A stretch of 12,513 bases of DNA from Mageeibacillus sp. UBA3708 (GTDB lineage Bacteria; Bacillota; Clostridia; Saccharofermentanales; Saccharofermentanaceae), in contig DFIB01000130.1 of the NCBI GenBank assembly GCA_002371375.1, positions 1 to 12,513 on the forward strand, read 5' to 3'. Shown piece after piece: positions 6,381-12,513 of this stretch; position 1 is the stretch's first letter; each line of letters starts with the position of its first letter. The notes beneath the pieces are model-generated. The model saw nothing but the letters and a program-made list of their open reading frames with translations, did no database searches and had not been told where the DNA came from. The position numbers and the translations under genes are program-made.

Positions 6381-6481
6381 CAGTATTCAGCATGACTCTA
6401 CGGACTGTAGACAGCCCCGTATTTACGGGATTTGCAAGGGTAAACGATACGTCGGTTGTTCCCGTTCCGGAGATGGAGTAG
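6377..6481 (+). CDS. Small ATGA-coupled reading frame, 34 codons, unknown
   Basis: The frame begins in an ATGA overlap with the ACT-MBL stop and ends at TAG 6479, ten bases before the XRE ribosome site. The product would begin MTVFSMTLRTVDSPVF and end VVPVPEME. I recognise no family. It has no signal peptide, membrane helix or Cys cluster. It could be a coupled small protein, or the tail of a lost gene. Stop-free overlap coupling is the only support, so it could equally be chance. Confidence 0.3.
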   Translation: MTVFSMTLRTVDSPVFTGFARVNDTSVVPVPEME

Positions 6482-6490
6482 GATCGGGTC

Positions 6491-6499
6491 GGAGGTGAT
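6491..6499 (+). promoter_or_regulatory. Extended ribosome binding site GGAGGTGAT
   Basis: It has the same nine-base match to the 16S rRNA tail as at 2015, with the GGAGG core 8 bases before the ATG at 6504. It selects that start over the in-frame ATG at 6456. Confidence 0.8.
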
Positions 6500-6503
6500 A
6501 AAG

Positions 6504-7031
6504 ATGGATGCAAAAAGATTCGGTTGCTTTGTGGCGGAACGCCGTAAGGAGTTAGGACTTACTCAGAAGGAACTCGCTGCAAAAATACAGGTGACCGACA
6601 AGGCAGTAAGCAAGTGGGAGCGAGGTCTGGGACTTCCGGATATCAGTACCATCGAACCGCTGGCTTCGGCCCTGTCCGTATCCATTGAAGAACTTATGAA
6701 ATCAGAAAAAGAGATCCTACAGGCAGCAGAGGAAGAGATTACGGATAAGAAAGGGATCATAATGTGCACTTTCGCGGTGACAACGCTTGCGTTATCGCTC
6801 CTCGAGATATTCTTGAGCATCAAGTGGGACGGCAGTAAGCTGCAGATGTCGGCAAGTGTTCCGTATACTACGTTCATTCCCGGTCTGGCACTCATAATCT
6901 ACAGCATAGTATGCGTGATAAAAGGAAGGAAGACCGACGGTGCCTGGGCGCTCGGTCTGTGCCTCATGCTGATCCCGGTCATCGTACTGGGCGGCGCATT
7001 CCTGATCTTGGGCATCGTTGCAGGCGAATGA
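6504..7031 (+). CDS. XRE-family regulator with C-terminal membrane helices
   Basis: This 175-residue protein starts with a Cro/C1-type helix-turn-helix at residues about 6-64, with the typical LTQKELAAKIQVTDKAVSKW and WERGLGLPD pattern. An acidic stretch follows at 66-82, then three hydrophobic segments at about 84-104, 123-139 and 147-173. It should bind DNA from the membrane. The membrane part is of a type common in Firmicutes, often sensing envelope or peptide signals, though no ligand can be named. No promoter of its own is obvious, so it may be read from the ACT-MBL promoter; the gap from that stop to this ATG is 123 bases. It has no partner exporter or toxin next to it. Confidence 0.85.
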   Translation: MDAKRFGCFVAERRKELGLTQKELAAKIQVTDKAVSKWERGLGLPDISTIEPLASALSVSIEELMKSEKEILQAAEEEITDKKGIIMCTFAVTTLALSLLEIFLSIKWDGSKLQMSASVPYTTFIPGLALIIYSIVCVIKGRKTDGAWALGLCLMLIPVIVLGGAFLILGIVAGE

Positions 7032-7115
7032 TCATGAACGAAGTCAACTTCATATCCTGATGGATATCGGGCCTTTGCGGGAACAATAAAGATATCATCC
7101 CAAAACGCACAAAAG

Positions 7116-7124
7116 TGTTATAAT
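7116..7124 (+). promoter_or_regulatory. Extended -10 promoter (TGTTATAAT) for phosphorelay operon
   Basis: TGTTATAAT lies 34 bases before the kinase ATG at 7159 and would start the transcript near 7131. No matching -35 is seen. A perfect 6-base inverted repeat with a 4-base loop (7052-7067, ATATCC and GGATAT) lies about 65 bases before that start; whether it is an operator is unknown. Confidence 0.65.
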
Positions 7125-7158
7125 CTCAATATCTGAGTGATGGTGGAGAGAGGTTCCT

Positions 7159-10100
7159 ATGGCACGTACCAGAAGTAAGAGCACCATTAGTATAGCGATT
7201 GTCGGAAGCATCATCTTCCTGCTTATCTTAGCGGTCGGCACGGTCCTGTCGGGCTATTTGGCGACCAGGGATAACCAGCAGGCCGTAGAGTCGGTAAGTC
7301 TTCTGTACCTGGATGAACTTGCCGGAAGGAGAGAACAGGTAGTATCTGCCAATCTCAACAGGAAGATAAAAGATATGGGCGTTGCCATCGAACTGATGGA
7401 AGGGGATGACCTGTCCGATATAGGACATCTGCAGGAATATCAGGCGCGGATGAAACGCATATACAAGCTAGATAAATTTGCTTTCGTGGATACGGACGGA
7501 CTCATTTATACTTCCCTCGGAACGCAGACGAATATAGCTGATTATCATTTCGATTATAAGACTATCAAGCAGCCGGAGATATCGATACTGAATCTTGATA
7601 CGACAGATAAGAAGGTCATCATCGCGATCCCCGTTACCGGCATGGTGCTTGAGGGTAAGACCCTTGCCGCATGCTTCATGGAGATCGATATGAATGAGAT
7701 GCTTCAGGGTGTATCGATGAAGTCGGACAGTGCCGATACGACTTTCTGTAATATCTACACAAGAGACGGTGTGGCACTTACGAATGTGTATCTGGGCGGT
7801 CTTGCAGTTGAAGACAACCTGCTCGAGGCGATGGGCAATGCAAAGTTCAAGTCAGGCACATATGAGCAGTTCCTGAATGATTTTGAGAACGGCGTCAGAG
7901 GCGAAGTAACCTTCAGCTACAACGGCACTGATGAGCTTCTGAGTTATGTACCCGTACAGGGTACTGACTGGATGCTCACATACCTCATAAGAGAGAAGGT
8001 AATCGCAGAGCAGATCAACCCGATATCCGGGAGTGTATTGATCAGAAGCCTTGTTCAGTCCTTGCTGGCAGCTCTTGTCCTTGCAGGAATGTTCATATTC
8101 ATAATCTACCAGATCCGCCGTAATGCCAGACTGTCTATCGAGAAGGAGACTTCAGAAGCGGAGAACCGCGTTAAGCAGGAACAGATGGAGGAGAGGCTCG
8201 CACTCCAGGCAAAGCTCCTTGAAGAAGAGAAGAGGAGAAGTCAGCAGGACAGCATGATCACCGCCTTGTCATCTGATTACCGCAGCGTTTACTATGTCGA
8301 TCTCGACAATGATGAAGGTGTCTGCTACAGAGGAGATCCCAAGGATACTGACCAGACAAAAGAGGGAATTAAGTTCCCTTTCCACGAGAGGTTCAAATGG
8401 TATGCTGAGAATTCTGTTGAGGAGAGTTACCGTGAGGGCTTCCTGAAGTTCATAGAGCCCGATAACATTAGGGAAGGTCTGTCCAAAGAGCCGATCCTGG
8501 CTTACAGATATCTTGCAAAGCGCAACGGGACTGAGTACTACGAGATGATCAGAGTTGCCGGTGTAAGATACCTGGCGGATCGCGAAGACCACCTCGTCCA
8601 TGCTATCGGTCTCGGACTCACCGTTATTGATACGGAGATGCGCGAGAGCATGGCGCAACAGGAGGCTCTTGGTGATGCTCTCAGATCGGCCGAACAGGCA
8701 AATAAGGCGAAGACCGCATTCCTCTCAAACATGAGCCACGAGATAAGAACTCCGATGAATGCGATAATAGGTCTCGACAATATTGCGATGAATGATCCGC
8801 AGACCCCTGAGAAAACAAGGGAGTATCTTGCCAAGATCGGAACATCGGCAGAGCATCTGCTGAATCTTATCAACGATATCCTGGATATGTCCAGGATCGA
8901 GTCAGGGCGCATGATACTGAAGAATGAGGAGTTCTCATTCCCGAAGATGCTGGAGTCCATCAACACCATGTTCAGCGGGCATTGCCTTGACAAGGCCCAG
9001 AACTACAGCTGCAATATAAACGGGCAGATCGATGATTATTATATCGGTGATAACATGAAGCTTAGGCAGGTGCTGATCAACATACTCGGCAATGCCGTCA
9101 AGTTCACGCCTGAAGGAGGAGATATATCGTTCACGATCCAGCGGACGGCGCAGTTCGATAACAGATCTACGCTGCAGTTCACCATAAGTGATAACGGCAT
9201 TGGAATGAGTGAGGAATTCCTGCCGCATATTTTCGATACGTTCGCGCAGGAGAATTCCACGGCAACAAATAAATACGGGTCATCCGGACTTGGCCTGTCT
9301 ATTACAAAAAACATCGTCGAGATGATGAACGGAACGATCACGGTGACGAGCAAGAAGGGCGAGGGCACGACTTTTGTCGTATCTGTAACTCTTACCGATT
9401 CTGACCGCAGGGATTCCGCGGAGGATTATCAGATCCATCCGGGTGAGATGGCGGTGCTCATAATCGATGACGATCCGATCGCCTGCGAACATGCCAAACT
9501 GGTGCTTGAACAGACGGGTATAGCCGCCGAGGTTGCAACGAGTGGCGAGGAAGGAATAGAGATGGTGAGACTCCGCCATGTGCGTCACACTCCGTATAAT
9601 CTTATTCTCGTAGACTGGCAGATGCCTGATATGGACGGCGTAGAGACGACCAGGCGGATACGGGAGATAGTCGGACATGAATCAGCGATAATCATATTGA
9701 CGGCATATAAGTGGGATGACATTCTTGCAGAGGCCACGGAAGCCGGTGTAGACAGCTTCATCTCCAAGCCTCTGTTCGCTACCAATGTGCTGGAGGAATA
9801 CAGGACTGCATTATTCAGGAAGCGTGATACGGGAGACAGGTCTGCGCATGCTGACCTCACCGGACTCCGCGTCCTTGTGGCGGAGGATGTCGAGGTCAAC
9901 GCCGAGATACTTCAGATGATACTCGAGAGCAGGGATGTAAGATCCGATGTGGCCGTTAACGGAAAAGAAGCGGTAGAACTGTTCGGTTCACATGAGGAGA
10001 ACTACTACGCGGCAATTCTGATGGATGTGCGTATGCCTGAGATGGACGGTCTTGAGGCGACGAGACACATCCGTGCAATGACAAGAAATGACAGTCAGAC

Positions 10101-10269
10101 AATACCCATAATCGCGCTGACTGCAAATGCTTTCGATGAAGATGTGCAGAGATCGCTTCAGGCAGGACTCAATGCGCATCTGACAAAGCCGGTTCAGCCG
10201 GATGTGCTCTTTGAGACACTTGAGAGCCTGGTCAGAACAGATGATAAGGATGAGGGAGGAAGAGAGTAA
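7159..10269 (+). CDS. Membrane hybrid sensor histidine kinase with two receivers
   Basis: This 1036-residue protein is a transmembrane signal receiver. A membrane helix at about 10-32 is followed by an extracytoplasmic sensor of some 260 residues, likely a Cache-type fold. A second helix lies at about 298-320. A charged coiled coil runs from about 322 to 368, and a PAS-like region fills about 370-500. The HisKA box SNMSHEIRTPMNAI gives His527 as phosphosite. The ATPase domain has its N box at Asn645, DNGIG at 678-682 and GSSGLGLS near 707. Receiver 1 has DDDP and Asp819; receiver 2 has Asp956. Both receivers keep the switch Thr and the KP pair. The first gene of a three-gene operon, it is followed without a gap by the EAL protein. 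GGAGAGAGG precedes the ATG. The signal sensed cannot be read. The two receivers suggest branched or sequential phosphotransfer. Confidence 0.9.
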   Translation: MARTRSKSTISIAIVGSIIFLLILAVGTVLSGYLATRDNQQAVESVSLLYLDELAGRREQVVSANLNRKIKDMGVAIELMEGDDLSDIGHLQEYQARMKRIYKLDKFAFVDTDGLIYTSLGTQTNIADYHFDYKTIKQPEISILNLDTTDKKVIIAIPVTGMVLEGKTLAACFMEIDMNEMLQGVSMKSDSADTTFCNIYTRDGVALTNVYLGGLAVEDNLLEAMGNAKFKSGTYEQFLNDFENGVRGEVTFSYNGTDELLSYVPVQGTDWMLTYLIREKVIAEQINPISGSVLIRSLVQSLLAALVLAGMFIFIIYQIRRNARLSIEKETSEAENRVKQEQMEERLALQAKLLEEEKRRSQQDSMITALSSDYRSVYYVDLDNDEGVCYRGDPKDTDQTKEGIKFPFHERFKWYAENSVEESYREGFLKFIEPDNIREGLSKEPILAYRYLAKRNGTEYYEMIRVAGVRYLADREDHLVHAIGLGLTVIDTEMRESMAQQEALGDALRSAEQANKAKTAFLSNMSHEIRTPMNAIIGLDNIAMNDPQTPEKTREYLAKIGTSAEHLLNLINDILDMSRIESGRMILKNEEFSFPKMLESINTMFSGHCLDKAQNYSCNINGQIDDYYIGDNMKLRQVLINILGNAVKFTPEGGDISFTIQRTAQFDNRSTLQFTISDNGIGMSEEFLPHIFDTFAQENSTATNKYGSSGLGLSITKNIVEMMNGTITVTSKKGEGTTFVVSVTLTDSDRRDSAEDYQIHPGEMAVLIIDDDPIACEHAKLVLEQTGIAAEVATSGEEGIEMVRLRHVRHTPYNLILVDWQMPDMDGVETTRRIREIVGHESAIIILTAYKWDDILAEATEAGVDSFISKPLFATNVLEEYRTALFRKRDTGDRSAHADLTGLRVLVAEDVEVNAEILQMILESRDVRSDVAVNGKEAVELFGSHEENYYAAILMDVRMPEMDGLEATRHIRAMTRNDSQTIPIIALTANAFDEDVQRSLQAGLNAHLTKPVQPDVLFETLESLVRTDDKDEGGRE

Positions 10270-11955
10270 ATGGATCGTTCGACAGATTTATATGTGGACG
10301 GCAAGCGCCATATTCTCGTTGCTGACGATGAGCTGATCAACCGAGAGATACTCGGAAATATTCTGGGTGATGAATATAACGTGCTTATGGCAGAGGACGG
10401 GGAGGAGGCATATGAGCTGATCAGACAGAACTGCAATACGCTGTCACTGATCCTCCTCGACCTCAAGATGCCGAGACTCACCGGAATGGAGCTGCTGTCC
10501 CGTCTGAAGGACGAGAAAGATTATAAGAGCATTCCCGTTATCGTATTAACCTCTGACCAGGCGTCGGAAGTAGAGAGCCTTAATAAAGGAGCTGCCGATT
10601 TTATTCCTAAGCCTTATCCGCAGCCTGATGTCATCAGAGCGAGGATATCCCGTTCCATCGAGCTTGCTGAGGACAGACAGATAATCAGCGCAACAGAGAG
10701 GGACGAGCTGACGGGACTATACACAAGCGATTATTTCTACCGGTACGGAGAGCAGTTCGATAAGTTCCATCCGGATTCAGACATGGATGCGCTGTGTCTG
10801 GATATTAATCATTTCCATGTGGTCAATGAGCGCTTCGGAATGTCCAAGGGCGATGAGATACTGAAGCGTATCGCAGGATGCCTGGAGAAGGCATTCCACG
10901 CGTCTGACAGCGTCCTGTGCAGGAAGACGGCTGATACATTTCTGGTTTACTGTTCACACCGCGATGACTATTCCGGTATTGCAGATGTGATTGCATCCTC
11001 ATGTGATGATATGCCGACTTCTGTTAAGCTCAGGGTTGGCGTGTATTCTTTCTGCGACAAGAAGCTGGATATCAGGGCAAGATTTGACCGTGCAAAGATC
11101 GCGGCCGATAAGATACGCAACAACTATGCCGTATCAGTAAGCTTCTTTGATGAGACACTGATGGAAAACGAGCTTTTTGCCGAGCAGCTGGTGGACGAAT
11201 TCCCCAAAGCACTGGCAGAGAGACAGTTCAAGGTGTTCTTCCAGCCTAAGTTCGATATTAGAGGGGATAAGCCTGTTCTGACCAGTGCAGAGGCCCTTGT
11301 AAGGTGGTTCCACCCGACGCTGGGGATGATATCTCCCGCCAGATTCATCCCTCTGTTCGAAGAAGACGGTCTGATCGCTCAGCTTGACGAGTACATCTGG
11401 CGCATCACCGCCGGGCATATTGCCGACTGGAAGAAGCGGCTTGGCGTCAGCGTACCGGTATCGGTCAACCTGTCGCGCGCAGAACTCTATGATCCTGCGC
11501 TTGTTGATACTTTCGAAAGGATAACATCCGATGCCGGGATAACACCGCGGGATATCTACCTTGAGATAACAGAGTCTGCCTATGTGAGAGATGCCGATCA
11601 GATCGTCAAGCGTGTTACCGAATTAAGGGATCACGGGTTCTTTATCGAGATGGATGATTTCGGCTCAGGTTATTCTTCGCTGAACATGATATCGGAGCTC
11701 CCGATCGATGCGCTGAAGCTTGACATGATGTTCATCAGAAGTGCTTTCGACAGGATAAATGATACGCGTATGATCAGCATAGTAATAGATATAGCCGACT
11801 ACCTCAAAGTTCCGGTGATCGCGGAGGGCGTAGAGACCGAGGAACAGTACCTGACTCTCAAGAAGCTTGGTTGTGCGATAATTCAGGGATACTATTTCTC
11901 CAAGCCGGTTCCTGCTGATGAATTTGAGAAAATGTTGCAGGGAGCTGATAACTGA
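10270..11955 (+). CDS. REC-degenerate GGDEF-EAL c-di-GMP phosphodiesterase
   Basis: This 561-residue response regulator should cleave c-di-GMP to pGpG. Residues about 13-135 are a receiver with an acidic pair (ADDE), Asp64 and a KPYP loop. Residues about 142-290 are GGDEF-like, but TADTF (220-224) stands where GGDEF belongs, so cyclase activity should be lost; a GTP-binding or dimer role is possible. Residues about 305-555 are an EAL domain with all expected catalytic residues: Glu341 in EAL, Asn400 in NLS, Glu432 in LEITES, Asp462-Asp463 in DDFGSG, Lys483, Glu519 and Glu522 in AEGVE, and Gln539 in QGYYFSKP. The ATG follows the kinase stop with no gap, and GGAGG lies inside the end of the kinase gene. 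Its stop shares a base with the Hpt start. It is the probable output of this relay. Confidence 0.92.
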   Translation: MDRSTDLYVDGKRHILVADDELINREILGNILGDEYNVLMAEDGEEAYELIRQNCNTLSLILLDLKMPRLTGMELLSRLKDEKDYKSIPVIVLTSDQASEVESLNKGAADFIPKPYPQPDVIRARISRSIELAEDRQIISATERDELTGLYTSDYFYRYGEQFDKFHPDSDMDALCLDINHFHVVNERFGMSKGDEILKRIAGCLEKAFHASDSVLCRKTADTFLVYCSHRDDYSGIADVIASSCDDMPTSVKLRVGVYSFCDKKLDIRARFDRAKIAADKIRNNYAVSVSFFDETLMENELFAEQLVDEFPKALAERQFKVFFQPKFDIRGDKPVLTSAEALVRWFHPTLGMISPARFIPLFEEDGLIAQLDEYIWRITAGHIADWKKRLGVSVPVSVNLSRAELYDPALVDTFERITSDAGITPRDIYLEITESAYVRDADQIVKRVTELRDHGFFIEMDDFGSGYSSLNMISELPIDALKLDMMFIRSAFDRINDTRMISIVIDIADYLKVPVIAEGVETEEQYLTLKKLGCAIIQGYYFSKPVPADEFEKMLQGADN

Positions 11956-12299
11956 TGCTTACGATCGATACTCTTAAAAGATTTGGTGCAGACACTGATG
12001 ACGGGCTCTCCAGATGTCTGGGGAACGAGGACTTTTACTTTAAACTGATCGGAAAGGTGGTTGAGGATAAGAACTTCGCGTGCCTCGAAGAATCGATCGC
12101 CGCAGGAGATCTCGACAAGGCCTTTGATGCGGCACACTCGCTCAAGGGTGTCCTCGGCAATCTGGCACTGACGCCGATATATCAGCCCGTATTCGAGATA
12201 ACCGAACTTCTGCGCGCGAAGAGTGATGCGGATTATGGGGAGTACATTAAGGTTATTTCAGCCAAGAGGGATGAGCTCGTTAAGTTAATGCAGGAGTAA
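11955..12299 (+). CDS. Hpt histidine phosphotransfer protein
   Basis: This 114-residue single-domain protein has the Hpt signature AHSLKGVLGNLAL, with His61 as the phosphorylated residue. The remaining sequence is predicted as helices of a four-helix bundle. Such proteins pass phosphate between the receiver of a hybrid kinase and the receiver of a response regulator. The start overlaps the EAL gene stop by one base (TGATG), which implies translational coupling and matched amounts. As the only Hpt here, it is the natural link between Asp819 or Asp956 of the kinase and Asp64 of the EAL protein, although the direction of transfer is an inference. Length is usual for free Hpt proteins. It is the last gene of the operon; repeats and a probable terminator follow. 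Confidence 0.88.
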   Translation: MLTIDTLKRFGADTDDGLSRCLGNEDFYFKLIGKVVEDKNFACLEESIAAGDLDKAFDAAHSLKGVLGNLALTPIYQPVFEITELLRAKSDADYGEYIKVISAKRDELVKLMQE

Positions 12300-12304
12300 C
12301 CGGG

Positions 12305-12336
12305 GTGACCGGACCTGAGTGACCGGACCGGCCGGT
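12305..12336 (+). repeat. Direct repeat GTGACCGGACC twice, plus a palindrome
   Basis: GTGACCGGACC occurs at 12305-12315 and again at 12319-12329, a 14-base step. The second copy runs into the perfect 10-base palindrome ACCGGCCGGT at 12327-12336. It sits directly after the Hpt stop. It may help fold the transcript end or be a small duplication; no protein-binding family is recognised. Confidence 0.6.
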
Positions 12337-12357
12337 ATCCTGTTTCCGCAGGATTTT
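12337..12357 (+). terminator. Probable intrinsic terminator of the phosphorelay operon
   Basis: ATCCTG and CAGGAT pair in a 6-base stem with a 6-base loop, followed by TTTAAT and then CTTTT. The stem is short and the T-run is interrupted, so strength is uncertain, but the position 37 bases after the last gene fits. Confidence 0.5.
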
Positions 12358-12364
12358 AATACTT

Positions 12365-12383
12365 TTCCGAAGAGTTTTCGGAA
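12365..12383. repeat. Inverted repeat TTCCGAA / TTCGGAA
   Basis: A perfect 7-base-pair stem with a 5-base loop, extendable by two wobble pairs. A further TTCGGAA lies near 12399. No T-run follows at once, so it is a weak terminator alone; it may be a second part of the operon's 3' end. From here to 12513 I see no supported gene. Confidence 0.5.
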
Positions 12384-12513
12384 GGAATGCCTGTTTTCTT
12401 CGGAAACTGTGAAGGAAGGTGTGAGTGAGCATGAGGTAACAAGCAGTCCGGCTTGTGTTCTCAGTACGCAGTGTAAGTGTTCCGCTAGAAATTTTACCTG
12501 CACAAATAGTCTG

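Noticed and set aside
2014..6500. Shared 13-base TCGGAGGTGATAA before two genes (2014 and 6490)
   Set aside because: It looks like a repeat, but nine of the bases are simply the complement of the 16S rRNA tail; a strong ribosome site explains it.
7052..7067. Inverted repeat ATATCC-TGAT-GGATAT as a terminator of the XRE gene
   Set aside because: No T-run follows; CGGGCC comes next. It is noted only as a possible operator.
8538..8993. Long minus-strand frames opposite the kinase gene
   Set aside because: They are antisense to the HisKA and ATPase coding region, whose family match is certain; they lack ribosome sites.
12285..12503. 72-codon minus-strand frame at the right end
   Set aside because: It begins at a GTG without a ribosome site, runs through the terminator and repeat region, and resembles no family I know.
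1..12513. CRISPR array, tRNA or rRNA gene, insertion sequence, prophage
   Set aside because: No regularly spaced repeats, cloverleaf, rRNA-like tract, transposase motif or phage gene was seen on either strand.

Overview
The window looks like chromosome of an anaerobic Clostridia-type Firmicute (Bacillota), possibly a gut or rumen relative of Lachnospiraceae or Oscillospiraceae; the exact family is an inference. The reasons are strong AGGAGG-type ribosome sites, extended -10 promoters of the form TGnTATAAT, two-ACT plus metallo-beta-lactamase-fold and membrane-anchored XRE proteins, and a hybrid kinase / c-di-GMP cluster. No phage, transposase, CRISPR, tRNA or rRNA signal is visible.

Layout. 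(1) Positions 1-1383, minus strand: a two-gene operon. A ParB/sulfiredoxin-like domain fused to a HAD-like domain is followed, with a 17-base overlap, by a second HAD protein that is its clear paralogue and runs off the left edge. (2) 1451-1915: a decay zone with an SDR-oxidoreductase remnant (+) meeting an alpha/beta-hydrolase C-terminal remnant (-). (3) 2028-3318: a CPBP membrane protein with two altered active-site positions, and a Crp/Fnr-type regulator 4 bases downstream. (4) 3337-4071: a Nudix hydrolase whose stop is overlapped by the tail of a lost AraC-type regulator. (5) 4074-4849: the tRNA t6A dehydratase tcdA. (6) 4916-7031: a two-ACT plus metallo-beta-lactamase-fold protein, an ATGA-coupled 34-codon reading frame, and an XRE regulator with three predicted membrane helices. 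(7) 7116-12299: a tightly packed three-gene phosphorelay comprising a hybrid histidine kinase with two receiver domains, a REC-degenerate GGDEF-EAL protein, and a free Hpt protein. (8) 12300-12513: gene-free, with short direct and inverted repeats and a probable terminator.

How the parts work together. The last operon is the clearest functional unit. It holds every part of a His-Asp-His-Asp relay and ends in what should be an active c-di-GMP phosphodiesterase, because its EAL residues are intact while its GGDEF site is lost. An external signal read by the kinase would therefore probably lower, or modulate the removal of, c-di-GMP. The remaining genes are mostly short independent units, several with their own extended -10 promoter. 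Gene remnants between them suggest ongoing gene loss. The least ordinary items are the ParB/Srx-HAD fusion with its tandem HAD paralogue, and the CPBP protein that appears to have lost its protease residues while remaining an intact reading frame.
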